DNA from: Amblyomma americanum
Taxonomy: Eukaryota; Arthropoda; Arachnida; Ixodida; Ixodidae
Assembly: GCF_052857255.1 (NCBI RefSeq)
Contig: NC_135498.1
Coordinates: forward strand, 90,128,257 to 90,192,256
Reading direction: 5' to 3'
DNA: 64,000 nucleotides
Part shown: positions 30,732 through 43,089 of the stretch, piece by piece
Layout: each line of letters starts with the position of its first letter
Position numbering within the stretch: the stretch's first letter is position 1
Position numbers and translations under genes: made by a program
The notes under the pieces: model-generated
Told to the model about the DNA's origin: nothing
The model's input: only the letters and a program-made list of their open reading frames with translations
The model's database searches: none

Positions 30732-30958
30732 CTATATACAAAATTCTTTCGCATGTCCAAAAAAGGCTAGATTGATTCTATTCCGGATAACTCATACCTC
30801 TTGAATTCATTTTATTTTTTCAATTTTTTTTAATCTTGATTCAGTCTTCTGACGTTTCCTTCCCCGCGCAAATGCTTCATTGGCATTCTACTCTGCACCT
30901 TGGCCAATCCCTTCCACGTGGGTATGTGCCATAATACTTGAGGAGAAGAAGAAGATAC
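30732..30958 (+). other. NL1 3' UTR and GAA tail
   Basis: The conserved TTGGCCAAT...GGGTATGTGCCAT block is at 30899-30931. It is followed by ~10 bases and a GAGAAGAAGAAGA tail. The same block occurs in NL2, NL3, NL4 and the fragment at 43015-43085. Confidence 0.8.
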
Positions 30959-31140
30959 GTGGAAGAAGTTTCGCTGTCAAGAGGCGCGGACGTGTTCTTG
31001 CAGGCCGCTGCTGTTTTCTGCATCTTCTGGTGGTTCCGGCTTGTTCATCCTTGGTGAGCCCGTTCTACGTTGGGGGGTTTTGGCCAAGGTGTAGTTTAAG
31101 ACGCAGTTCATGTGAACCTGAGAGTGCGTTTTGCTGAGAG

Positions 31141-32308
31141 ATGTCGTTGACCTCCCCAGGTGGAGGGTCGGCAGCTTGGTTTGCCAGCTTGCCAGCCCAA
31201 AGCCTGCCACTTGAGTCCTTTCACAAAAATGGCATTGATGCGGTTCCCTTGGCTATCGTCCCAATCGGTGAGGGTGTGATCAAAATAAAAACCCCCAAAC
31301 TAATTCAACAGGAGCTAAGATAATTGACTGCCCAATACCTGCAGATCTCTGAGATGCGGCCATTTGGCCGTCGAGGAATTGTGTGCAAGTCCTCGGACAT
31401 CGCTTGTGTTGCAGACTTGCTTAAGTGCAAAAATTTCAGCTCGCTGCCGGTGAAAGCATCCATTCCCGAAAAGCTTGCATGTGTCAAGGGTATCGTAAGA
31501 GGTGTCGACCCAGCATCGTCCCTGCAAGAAATTCTACAGGAATTTCAGGATGCAGGCGTTGGGGTCCTTTCAGTCTACCGCTGCAGTAGAGAGGTGAACG
31601 GCTCGCGTGTTGCTACCGAGTCTGTAATAACAACTTTGCTGGCCCTTCCTGCCCTGCTGAACTAAAAATCTGGCCGATTGTATACCGTGCGGACCCTCTA
31701 GAACCCCGCCCTCTTCAATGCACCAACTGTTGGCGGTTCGGGCATAGTGGCAAAGCATGCAAGTCGGAGACCCGCTGCCGTTTATGCGGAAAGGTCATTC
31801 TGCTGATCACTGCACCTCAGAGCAGCCTCATTGTTGCCTCTGCGGCAACAGTCACTCAGCTGATGATGCCAACTGCGCAAAACGTAGTGAAGAGCGTAGC
31901 TTGTTGGACATTATCAAAGAGAAGCGGTGCTCAAGAGCCGATGCTTACGCTGTTCTTAACAGGAAAAAAGATTCATATGCTAGTCGTGCGCGCGCTTCTG
32001 TTGGGGACATTGAGTCCAACTTGACTGCCTCATCTGTTTCAGCTTCTGCAGCTAGTGCTAGCCGCTCTACATCACCTTCTGATGCTTCCCAGGTCCCACC
32101 TAACATCTCTGTTCCTAGCAGTGAATGTCGCAGTGACATCTGCACAACAGATGTCAAAATGTCGTGCCCTATGCAGAAGCGCCGTGCTTCCTCATCACCA
32201 TGTACTTCTAGTTCTCCACAGATGAAAGCTAAAAAGGGACCACCCAAACTTCATCCCCATGTTGATATCCTTAAAGAGGCGGTTTCGGCCTCTTCAATTG
32301 GTCAATAA
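31141..32308 (+). pseudogene. NL2 ORF1, broken
   Basis: The start codon is intact (ATGTCGTTGACC). A TAA at 31321-31323 and frameshifts near 31635 and 31790 break it. Knuckles CTNCWRFGHSGKAC, a GHSADHC group and CCLCGNSHSADDANC keep the histidines that NL1 has lost, so NL2 shows the ancestral zinc-binding pattern better. The stop is TAA 32306-32308, two bases before ORF2. Confidence 0.88.
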
Positions 32309-32310
32309 TC

Positions 32311-35300
32311 ATGGCAGGTATCAAAGTGTTACAATGGAATTGCCGTTCCGTCTTGTCTTCTCTTCCAGATCTAGACATACTTATTCACAAGCATAAGCCT
32401 GAAATTGTACTTTTACAAGAACCGTGGTTATCACCGTAAAAAAAATTTTCATTGAGAAACTTTCGAGTTTTCCGGTCAGATCGAAATGTTGGCAGGGGAG
32501 GTGTCTTGGTAACCATGCTATCTAAAAATTTGTCATCAGGCATCTATCTCTAAGAAAATTGTTCTCCCTGACTGTGAGCTTTTAGCGATCAAAATTTCAT
32601 TTCCGCATTGTGCTGATATTACGATCGCTAATGTCTATTTTCCTTTAGGTATACACAGGACAGACTGCTTAGACAGCTTGGTGACTGGCACAAACAGTGC
32701 TGTCATCGCAGGCGATTTTAATTCTCACCATAGTGACTGGGGAAGTCGTACTGATTCTTGCGGCCAGCTTCTCTGGTCGTGGCTGTCTGCAAATGCTGTA
32801 CGCTGCTGCAATTCTAGAGAAATAACCTTTATGCGAGGGGTTGCTCGCTCAGCCATTGATTTAACATTATCAGCAGGTAGGCTAGATGTGACTGATTGGT
32901 CGACAAAGGATTCGGGTACGTCTAGTGATCACTTTCCTATAACTTTCACTATCCGGTTATCTCCTCTTAAAGCTAGTTGTGTAACCCATAAATTTGTCAA
33001 CCACAAAATTTATAAAAATCTGATGTCCGCCTAACCTGCCTCTATAGTTAATACAAGCCGGGATGACAGAGCTCAGCAGACGGTTTCATTTTTGCAAAAT
33101 GCAATAGACCACTCAATATTCGCTGTACCCGCAGCAGCCTCTACTAAACAGCCGTCTCCTTGGTGGACAGAAGAATGTGAGAAGGCCTATCATCGCAGAA
33201 AAGCGGCCTGGAAGAGGCTGTCCTGCAACCAGAGTCTGGCTAATTGGTTAAATTACAAATTCTTCTCTGCATCTTTCAAAAGAACACTTGCAAAGGCCAA
33301 GGAGGAGTACAACCAAAATTTAAACACATATCTTTCAAATCCTCGTCATCAAAAACCACTGTATAGATTCATGGAACGTAACAAGAGTTCTGGCGTCCCT
33401 CTTCTCACTTGTTCAACAGTGTTATCACCACAAAGGGCTCAGGAGAGCCTGGAGTGTATTGCTTAGGGATTGGCGTTACGCTTCCAGACGCAGAGCAACG
33501 TCCCTTTGTGCACAATTTCACCCTCTTCAGATTATACCGAGGTTGACGCATCAGAGCTCCTCTCAGTTCTGGCAATGTTGCATCCTGCAGCTCCTGGACC
33601 AGATGGTGTCACTGTTGGTATGATTAAAATTTTAGCCGAGGAGTTTACAAGCGCCCTCTTACATATGGTCAATGCTTCTCTGGAAAATGCATGGATTCCA
33701 AGCATTTTATTAATGAAAGATGTAGGAAAAGGATACGTCTAAGATAATATTCGGCCATTTGCGCTGACTTCAAATTTAGTCTAATTATTAGAAAGAATAG
33801 GGCACAGTCGCCTCACAAAACATGTTCATGACATCAGCGGTCTCAGCTCAGCTCAGATTGGCTTTCGTCGTGGATGCTTTATATGGTCCGCGCATGTGGA
33901 TCTAGAGAGCAGAATCCGGCTCTCGCTACGCAGAAGGGAAGTTTCAGCTTTGGTCACTCTTGATATAGCAAAGGCCTATGACAGTGTAGAGCATACTATT
34001 TTACTTAACAGACTTGCTCAGTTACATCCTTCAACCTACATTTATGCGTGGATATCCGAATTTCTGAAGGGCAGATTCTTTTACTGCGCCGAGGGAACCC
34101 TATGTTCAAATACATATCAATCAAGAGGTGTGCCGCAAGGATCGGTACTATCCCCTCTGATTTTTAATATTTTGGTCAGTGGCATCCCCATTCTTCCTGA
34201 TATAACAGTTTTTGTGTATGCAGATGACATAGCTTTTTTCGCCTCGGCCAGGTATATCTACTCCCTTTACCACATTCTGCAGGGATATTTGGATGTTCTT
34301 GGAATACGGTTGCAGGGTATTAATTTATCCCTGAATGTAGACAAATGCGGAGTTTTGGTAGTTCCTCCAGACAGGCCTTTGCACATTTCATTAGTCCATC
34401 GCTTTCTCCAGATTCCACAAGTGGAATCCGTAAAATATATGGGTGGTACTTATAACCCAGCATTAGATTGGAGCCTTCATATAAAGAACAATGCGTTTCA
34501 AGGAGAACGCGCTCTATGCCGGCTGACAAGAATCGCCAATAAAAAGTTTGGGATGCGCCGCGACACGTTATTGTTACTATACAAAGCCTACGTAAGACCT
34601 ATACTTTAATTTGGTTGCATTCTGTTCTCTGGTAGCGCAAGCTAAAAGATTCAACCCTTAATCTTACTGGAAAGGCGCGCTCTCCGCTTCTGCCTTGGTC
34701 TCCCAAAATCAGTTTCAAACGCCCTGCTTTATCTGGAAGCCCGTATCCCTGATCTAACTTCTCGTTTTAAATACTCACGGTGCAAACTTTCCTCAGGTCG
34801 ATGGACCCAGTGACTGATGTCAGTACTCCTATTTTTGTGTCTCCGCCGGCCTTATTCTTTTCTCATCATTGGCCACGGTATCAAATGCCACAAATTATGT
34901 TAACGCAGAACCTTTTAACACCGATTGCTGTTGATCTCAGTTCTTTGCAGTGGGTTGATGACACGCCGGAAGCAGTGGAATTCCATTTCGACCACATCTT
35001 CTCATCTCATGCGAAACACATGCCCGCAAACATTTTAAACGGTATTCTCTCGGATCACATAGAGGAATACCCCCATCATACGGTGCTTGCTATCGATGCC
35101 TCCGTCAACTGCCAAAAAGCTGCAGTTGGCATCTTTTCGCAGGACTTGGCATGGAGGTATTCTGTCCACATCCCATATTATATTCCTTTATTGTTTGCGG
35201 AATTTTTGGCTCTTGGAATGGCCCTTCACAAAATTCCATGCCATGTGTCTCATGTTATTATTCTCGCTGATTGTTTGTCAGTGTTCGTCTCCCTTGACAC

Positions 35301-35917
35301 TTCACAAGAAGATTTTTTTAAGCCGTATCCTGCGATTTTTTGTCCCATGCACTTTGAAGGTGGTCCGTTTTGTCTGGGTCCCTGGCCATGCAGGTATTCA
35401 TTCAAATGAGGTGGCTGATTACTTAGCAAGGTCGGCTCTTGACGGGTCAGTGACACATCCCGTCCCGAATTTCAGCCTCCTGGAGATTTCCAGGTTTCAG
35501 CGGTTCCTACATATATCAGCCAGGTTACGAGATCCCTTACTAAATACCACTGACTATCAGCACTTAGCATATAATTGGAACGTCCGTTCGCGTAAATCCA
35601 GGCTGTGTGAGGTAACAATGACGCGGTTGCGGTGCATGATTCCAAGTTTGAATTTATATCTATGCAGGTGTGGGTTGACACCGACGAACCTGTGACGCTT
35701 GTGGGAAAGTTGAATCGTTAGACCATTTTCTACTCTACTGCCAAAAGTTCGCACTTCAGAGAAAGATTTATTTGGAGGTCCCTCTCTCCAGGTTAGGGCT
35801 CCCTTTATCTTTGCCAGTATTATTATCGTTTGGTGCGAACGCCAAGGGATTTGCATTGGGTTTTATTTGTGGGTTTCTCCACGATAACATAATTGCAACT
35901 GGTAGATTGATGTGCTA
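32311..35917 (+). pseudogene. NL2 ORF2, broken
   Basis: Endonuclease, RT and RNase H are recognisable: GDFNSHHSDW, an intact SDH (SSDHFPI), LDIAKAYDSVEH, RGVPQGSVLSPL, YADDIAFF, AEFLALG, NEVADYLA. Stops occur near 32437, 33034, 33466 and 34607, with frameshifts near 32540, 33720 and 35330. Catalytic motifs survive better than the frame. Confidence 0.88.
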
Positions 35918-36135
35918 ATCCTTTTAAAGTTCTACGAGCTCCTCTCTTTTCACCAAACTGCTGTCTGTTATTTAACTGTCAATATTGTTCTCTTGTTTTT
36001 ATTCATTAATTTTTCAAAATTTACGATTGGTGCAACAATTTGGTCGTCATCTTCCATGGAAACTTTGTTTATTCGACTACACCTTGGCCAATCCCCCCGT
36101 GTGGTTATGTGCCATATACCTGGGGTGAAGTAGAA

Positions 36136-37270
36136 GAAGAGGCCTCTTGCAGGACCACCTAAGGTCCTTTCCCTGTCATGTTCTTATTGCTACCGATGCC
36201 TCGCAGGATCGCGAAAAAGCAGGTGTGGGAATTTTTTCGCCTTCACTGGATTGGTCTTTTTCTCTCCGTCTTCCTGACTTCACTCCAATTTTTATGGCTG
36301 AATTACTAGCAATAATCTTAGCCTTACGAAAATTAGAATCTACCGTTTCCCAGGTCGCGGTTATGATAGACTCTCTGTCCATTTGCTTTTCCTTATCCTC
36401 ACCCACCGACTCTCAGCCATTACACCTCTTTAAGTTTCTGATTCCGCACCATCTAAATTCGGTAAGGTTGCTTTGGGTACCTGGTCTCATGGGCTTTCAC
36501 TTAAATGAGGTTGCAGATTCCTTAGCAAGAGCCTCTCTCAGCGGCCCAATTGTTGCTGTCCTGCCATCGTGTGCATATACAGCTGCGGTGAGGTTTCGCA
36601 GCTACACAATATTTCAGGAATTTTCTGCCTCGGCTCTTACATCATCTCCCGAATATCAGCATCTTCAGCATCCTTGGAGTAGCAAAGACTGGCGCTCACG
36701 CAGACTAGAGGTCTCTTTCACGCGCTTGCGTTGCCGGGTTCCCCTTCTAAATTTCTACCTTCACAGATCTGGCCTGGCAGCTTCTCCACTGTGCCCTTTT
36801 TGGGCCGAACCTGAGACAATAGATCACTTCCTTCTGTTCTGCCGCCGCTTTTCTCATTTGAGGAAGCGTCTTTTGCAAATTCCATTTCATCAACTTGGCT
36901 TGCCTGTGTCTTCCGCGGTTGTTCTTTCCATTCGCGCTTCTTTGCTTGGACGAAGCGACAGGAGTGTGCGCTCTGCTGTGCAAAATGTTCTTCAAGAAAC
37001 GCAGCGACTCCCATTCTAATTTCTTTTCCCGCCCTCAGTCAGTACGACATTGCAACATTACAGGCATTGTGTACTATTATGCACATAAAGCAATTGTCCC
37101 GTCTTTGATCTCCAAGTTAACTGGACCCCTTTCCTTCCCTCTTCCAATCTATCAGACTACATACTATTACCACTCCTTTTCCCGTCAAAACGTTCCTGTA
37201 TGCAGTAATTAACCGCCTGTGTCTTGGCCACTCCTCCGTAGTGGATATGTGCCAGCAACGTCTGAGGCCT
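36136..37270 (+). mobile_element. I-group non-LTR retrotransposon NL3, 5'-truncated
   Basis: Only the RNase H end of ORF2 and the 3' UTR are present. They follow directly on the NL2 tail. The 3' block reads TTGGCCACT...ATGTGCCA at 37222-37254, and (CCTT)n follows. This is the most diverged member of the array. Confidence 0.85.
36147..37019 (+). pseudogene. NL3 ORF2 C-terminal part: RNase H with intact frame
   Basis: 290 codons open without interruption, although RT and endonuclease are missing. The RNase H acidic residues are all present: IATDAS, MAELLA, MIDSLS and NEVADSLA. A C-terminal cysteine/histidine group follows (CPFWAEPETIDHFLLFC); its first CxC is degraded compared with NL1. The ATG at 36147 is probably just an internal Met. 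Long survival of an open frame in a truncated copy may be chance or recent insertion. Confidence 0.85.
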
Positions 37271-37440
37271 TCCTTCCTTCCTTCCTTCTGAACGGCTGTT
37301 TCCTGTGATGCCTGTGGTTTCCAGGTGGTGTCTGCGTGCTCATCTCAGGTGAGGCCGTACTGCGTGGGGGATTTGGCCAGGTCTAAGGTCAAGTCTGTAG
37401 GCGCGGTTAATGTGCACTTGAGGGAGCGCTCTGCTCAGGC

Positions 37441-38529
37441 ATATCGCTGACCTTCCCGGGCGGAGGGTCGGCAGCCTGGTTTGCCAGCTTTCCCACTCAA
37501 AGCTTGCCGCTGGACCTTTTTAGGAAAAATGGAATTGACGTCATCCCTGTGGCGCTCGTACCGATCGGTGAAGGAATGATCAAGATGAAAACCTCTAAGG
37601 TTCTTCAGGAGGAGCTAAGGTCTCTCACTACCCACTACCTTCAGATCCCTGACGTGCGACCATTTGGCCCTAGAGGCATTGCTTTCAAGCCCTCTGACAT
37701 TGCTTTGCGTCACAGACCTACTCCAGTGCAAAATTTTTCAGTCTTTAGCGATGAAAGCATTCATCCCTGAGCAGCTCGCATGCTTCAGAAGTATTGTTCG
37801 TGGAGTGAACCCAGCATCTTCGCCACAGGAAATACAGAAGGAGTTTCAGGATGCAGGTGTGGGGGTTCTTTCCGTCTACCGGTGCAGTAGAGAATTCAAT
37901 GGTGTGCATGTAGCGACAGAATCAGTGATAACTACTTGTTCTGGCTCTTCCTGTCCTGCTGAGCTCGACGTGTGGCCAATAGTGTATCGTGTGGATCATC
38001 TGCAACCCCGTCGACTTCAATGCACCAATTATTGGCGGTTCGGTCACAGTGGCAAAGCGTGTAAATCGGCGACCCGCGGCCGTATTTGTGGAGAAGTACA
38101 TTCGGATGACAGCTGCTCCTCTGATCAGCCCCAGTGTTGCCTCTGCAAGTGTAACCACTCGGGTGATGATCCCAACCGCTCGAAGCTTTATCTCAACTTG
38201 TAGCAGGCCTGTCTCTGCCTTCTCAATCATCTGTTTCGGCGACGACGCCTGCATTACTCCTAAATTGTGCTGCTAGTAAGAGTGACTCCATGTCGCCTCC
38301 TGACGCATCCCTAGTCCTGCTTGCCAACAGCGCTCCTGGCAGTGTCTCTCACGTAGAAATTAGTAACATGGATGTCGAAATGCTTTGTCCTTCCCAGAAG
38401 CGTCGAGCTTCTTCCTCACCCTCGATGTCAGCCGTTCCGCAAATCAAAGCAAAGAAAGGACCCCTCAAACTAATCCCCCAGACTTATGTGCTGAAGGAGG
38501 CTGTTGCTGCCTCTTTCCTCAGTCAATAA
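37441..38529 (+). pseudogene. NL4 ORF1, start codon lost, frameshifted
   Basis: The position of the NL1 start reads ATA (37441-37443). Frameshifts lie near 37707 and after 38180, where a segment between the knuckles and the Ser-rich part is deleted. The first knuckle reads CTNYWRFGHSGKAC, with a Cys replaced by Tyr. The KAKKGPLKL tail and TAA (38527-38529) match NL1. Confidence 0.86.
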
Positions 38530-38531
38530 TC

Positions 38532-41500
38532 ATGGCGGGTCTAAAAGTTCTGCAATGGAATTGTCGTTTCGTACTTTCTTCTCTCACGGATCTTGAAATA
38601 CTTATTCAAAAACACAATCCAGATATTGTGATTTTTCAAGAAACGTGGCTGTCTCCACTGAAATCATTTTCAATAAAAAAATTTCCGTATTTTCAGGGTA
38701 GACCGCAATAATGACAGGGGTGGTGGGTTAATAACCATGATCTCTACAAAAATATGTCACCGGGCATCAATCTCGCAGAAAGTTATTCTCCCTGATTGTG
38801 AGTTTTTGGCGGTTGAAATCTCCCTTCCACAGTGCGCCACAGTAACTATTGCTAACGTCTACTTTCCTGTAGGTGTTCACAGGACAGACTGTTTGGATAC
38901 CTTACTGAGCGGAGCAAACAACACTGTCATCGCAGGGGATTTTAATTCGCACCACAATGTCTGGGGTAGTGGCTCTGACTCCTGCAGCCAACTTCTCTGG
39001 TCATGGGTGTCTATGAATGCAGTGCGCTGCTGCAATTCTGGAGCAGTAACCTTTATGCGTGGAGTTTCTCCTTCAGTCATAAATTTAACATCAGCATCTC
39101 GTGGGGTTGGAGTATCTGCATGGTCAACAGTAGACTTAGGTACATCTAGTAACCACTTTCCAATAATCTTTACTATTATGCCCTCTCCTATCAGAAAAGA
39201 AGGTGCACTCATGAAATTTGTAAATCACATTACGTATAAAATTTGATATCTGCCTCGCTTCCCGCAATAGTTAGCTCACGTCGAGCAGAAAGAGCTCAGC
39301 GGGCAATTTCCCTTCTGCAAGATGCTGCTGAGAGCTCTGTATTCTCTGTGTGCGCTACTGCCCCTGCCAGACAGCCGTCTCCTTGGTGGACGGAGGAGTG
39401 TGAGAAAGCTTATCGCCTTAGGAAAGCAGCATGGAAAAGCCTTTCCTATAGTAAGAGCCCAGCTAATTGGATAAATAAATGGACAACTTCTACTCGGCAT
39501 CTTTCAAAAGAGCTGTTAAAAAAGCAAAGGAGTATCATAATCAAAATTTTAACACATATCTTTCTAAACCTCAGAATAAGAAGGCGCTATATAGATTCAT
39601 GGCGCAGAATAACAACTCTCCGGCCTCCAATCCCATAAAGTCAATGGTATTGTCTCCACAGGAAGCTAAGCAACACATTGAACGTATCGCTCAGGGGCTG
39701 GCTTTACGTTTCCAAGTGCAGAAAACGGAACCTTTGCACACTCTCACCCACAGCTCGGACTATCCCGAGATTGACGTGTCGGAACTCCTCCCAATTGTTT
39801 CCTCGATGCAGTCTGCTGCCCCGGGACCTGATGGTGTTACTGTGGGCATGCAAAATATTTTAGCGCAAGATTTTCCAACTCACCTTCTGGATATTGTAAA
39901 TGCGTCTTTGGAAAGCTCTTGGATTCCTTACAGTTGGAAAATTGCGAAAATAATTTTACTTTTGAAAAATGCAGAGAATTGATTTCATTTAGACCAATTC
40001 GACCGATTGCTTTAACCTCAAATTTAGTAAAGCTAATAGAAAGAGTAGTACACAGTTGCCTCACAGAGCATGTTCATCACGTTAACGGCCTCAGCTCCGC
40101 ACAGATTGGCTTTCGTCGCGGTAGTTCCATATGATCCCCGCAAGTGGATCTCGAGAGCCGAATACGACTAGCAATGCGCGAGAGAGAATTTGCGGCCTTG
40201 GTGACACTATTTGTTGCTAAAGCCTATGACAGCGTTGAACACACGGTCCTTATTAACAATCTTGCTGAGCTACATTCACTGCACTATATCTATGCTTGGA
40301 TTTGTGAATTTTTAAAAGATAGATTTTTCTTCTGTACAGACGGATCTTTCTGTTCTAGTACCTATGTTCAATCAAGAGGTGTGCCGCAAGTATCTGTTTT
40401 TTCTCCACTGCTTTTCAACATATTGGTTCGGGGCATACCCATTCATCGAGACATTGCAGTATATGTATACGCAGATGATATAGCTTTTTTCGCATCAGAA
40501 AATGATATTCATGCACTATACGAGTGTTTGCAGGCATGCCTGAATGCTATTGACGTCTGGTTGAACCAAATTAATTTATCACTTAATGTCGGCAAATGTG
40601 GTGTGCTGGTATTTCTGCCCGACACTCCTTTGTACATCTCGCTAGTATACCGCTCCGCTCCAATTCGGCAGGTGGGGTCGGTTAAATACTTACGCGTTAC
40701 TTATGATCAAGACTTGGACTGGCGACACCACATTAAGAATAATGTCAATAAAAAGGAACGTGCTCTGGGCCGTTTGACATGAGTTGGCAATAAAAAGTTT
40801 GGCATGCGTCGTGACACGTTACTGTTGCTCTATAAGGCTTATATGAGACCGATTCTGGAATTTGGTTGTGTCTTGTTCTCTGGTAGCGCAAAATACAAGC
40901 TTCAGCCATTACCTTTACTGAAAAGGTGTGCCGTACGGCTATGCCTCGGGCTCCCAAAATCAGCTTCAAACGCTGTCCTTTATTTGGAAGCCCGTATCCC
41001 CGATCTCTTTTCCCGCTTCCCACTTCTAACAGTTCGTACTTTCCTCAGGTCCTTTGACCCGGCCCCCGGCGTTCGTAGTCAGATTTTTCTATCCCAACCA
41101 CACCTGTTTTTCAGTAATCATTGGCCACGCTATCAGCTTTCCCAAGTTAGGTTCGCGCAGAATCTATTAGCCCCGCTTCAAGTTAATCTGATCTCCTTGC
41201 ATCAAACTGCAGATACGCAGGCTGACCCCGTCTTCTATATGACCATATTTTTCCATCCCATGAGAAACTTATGCCCGCAAATATCCTAAATGGTCTCCTT
41301 TCCGAACACCTACAGGATTTTCCTCTTCATACTGTTATCTCCACTGATGCCTCCGGCAGCTGTGAGAAGGCGGCGATTGGGATATATTCGCAGGAGCTGG
41401 CTTTGAGCTATTCCGTTCGTATCCCAGATTATACTCATTCTTCGCAGAGTTTCTGGCCATTAGTTTAGCTCTTCTCAAACTTTCTAGACATGTAGCACGG

Positions 41501-42165
41501 GTTCTTATTCTTGCACACTGCTTTTCAGTTCTAGTCTCTCTACAAAATGCGGGGAAATCTTTATTGAATCGTTCGCTTAGGTTTTTTGTTCCGCGCACAG
41601 TGCGTGAGATCCGCTTTGTCTGGGCAGCTGGGCAATCGGCGTCTATTTTAACGAGGTGGCTGATTTATTGGCAAGGTCAGCTCTCAGCGCTCCTGTAGTC
41701 TATACCGCCCCTCACATCATTCTGTTAGAAACATCACGTTTCCAGCGCTTCCAACCTATTTCAGGAAACCTGAGTGATCCAATGCTCAATACCGTGGATT
41801 TTAGCCACTTAAAGTTCCCATGGAATATCAGGTGGTATAAATCAAGGCTTTGTGAGGTGTCAATGACGCTTCTGCGATGCAGAATCCTTCACTTAAGTTT
41901 GTACTCATGCAGATGTGGGTTCGCGGCGACAAACCTTTGTGTATCATGTGGGGAAGTTGAAACAATAGATCATTTCCTCCTCTCTTGCCGGCGGTTCGCA
42001 GTTCAGAGAAAACAGTATTTGGAGGTCCCTCTTTCGAGGTTAGGACTCCCGCTGTCTCTTCCAGTTTTTCTTTCGTTTGGTGCGAGCGCAAAGGGTTTCC
42101 CGTTAAGCAGTGTCTGCGGCTACCTTCATGATTACATAAGTGCAACTGATCGATTACCTTGTTAG
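38532..42165 (+). pseudogene. NL4 ORF2, broken
   Basis: Same layout as NL1 ORF2. The endonuclease end reads SNH instead of SDH. RT keeps YVYADDIAFF, but the RGVPQG block reads RGVPQVSVFSP. RNase H (STDASGS ... NEVADLLA) is split by a frameshift near 41445, and the C-terminal CCHC (CRCGF...CVSCGEVETIDHFLLSC) is intact. Stops or shifts occur near 38700, 39240, 39475, 39980, 40134 and 40782. Confidence 0.9.
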
Positions 42166-42384
42166 TTGTATACAAAATTTTGTCGCATGTCCAAAAACGC
42201 TCGATTCTATTCCTGGTAATTAATATTTCTTTAATTGATTTTACTGGTCCAATTTTTATATTCTGCTCACGCCTATTTTTCACCACGCAAATACCTCATT
42301 GGGATTATATACTGAACCTTGGCCAAACCCCCTGCGTGGGTATGTGCCATGCTTACTAAGGAAAAGAAGAAGAAGAAGATTTCT

Positions 42385-43010
42385 CTCGGCGTTTACGGGC
42401 AGCCGTCAGATATTGAAGGGAAAGCGGTGGTTTAACACAGGTGAAACCCTCTTGAGAAGCGAGCCACGCATTCATCCCTATACGATGTGATAACTGGCTT
42501 GTGGCTCTGTGTGGCAGCTGCCCGGCAAAAGCTTTGAACGCTCTACCTGTCGCTGTATGCTGACAAGGCGAGCATTATTTACGCTCTGTAGCCGCGGGAG
42601 TAAAGAAGTCATGTGTAGCAAACTCTGGCACAGACTCAAACCGACAGGCAACTGAAACTGAACGGTAATTATATGTTCTTTATACTAGCCGTGGCGGGGA
42701 AATGGTGCAGTGCATAAAAAAGTTGCTTGCATCTTTCCCACTGTCGTAAATCTGGCGCGATTACGGCAAACCTAATACTTCTATTACGGCGCATTGTAAA
42801 AGGGCAGCGCCATTTGTTTTGTTTTTTCATAATACTTATGTGTGAATGTTCTGAGCCCTCCGTGTCAAATGGCAGCTGATCGAGTGAATGAGCCAGGCCT
42901 GCGTTTTCCAAAAAGAGGCCGTGTAGCATTTCAAAGTCCAAGAAGTCTGTTGAACTTGAAGTCTGCGCGGCATTAAAAATTAACTGGCGAAGGCTAGCTG
43001 TTAGTATGCG
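42385..43010. other. No gene recognised
   Basis: Unassigned sequence after the NL4 tail. Confidence 0.6.
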
Positions 43011-43014
43011 CCCG

Positions 43015-43085
43015 TGTTGTTGTTGTTAATTTTTATCCCCATTCTATGGCACATGCCCATACAGGGGGATTAGCCAAGAATATGG
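43015..43085 (-). mobile_element. 3' end of a fifth I-group element, minus strand
   Basis: The complement reads CTTGGCTAATCCCCC...GGGCATGTGCCAT (43046-43078) and is followed by a CAACAACAAC tail (43017-43027). This is the conserved 3' block of NL1-NL4 with a different tail repeat. How far the element extends to higher coordinates is not clear. Confidence 0.7.
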
Positions 43086-43089
43086 GGGC

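Larger units (their letters stand above)
25527..30958 (+). mobile_element. I-group non-LTR retrotransposon NL1, full-length but broken
   Basis: A GAA-rich stretch (25527-25573) precedes the copy, as other members' tails precede the next member. The order is 5' leader, ORF1 with CCHC knuckles, ORF2 with APE endonuclease, RT, RNase H and a C-terminal knuckle, then a 3' UTR ending in GAGAAGAAGAAGA. An RNase H after RT places it in the I/LOA/R1 group of LINEs. ORF1 is intact; ORF2 has one stop and two frameshifts. Confidence 0.92.
30959..36135 (+). mobile_element. I-group non-LTR retrotransposon NL2, decayed
   Basis: It starts in the GAA tail of NL1 and ends with its own TTGGCCAAT...TGTGCCAT block (36082-36115) and GAAGTAGAAGAAGA tail. 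It has the same domain order as NL1 but is clearly more diverged than NL4 is from NL1. Many stops and frameshifts. Confidence 0.9.
37275..42382 (+). mobile_element. I-group non-LTR retrotransposon NL4, decayed, close to NL1
   Basis: It begins at a (CCTT)n stretch after NL3 and ends with the 3' block (42317-42350) and GAAAAGAAGAAGAAGAAGA. It is much closer to NL1 than to NL2 or NL3 along its whole length, even though it is not NL1's neighbour. Confidence 0.9.
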
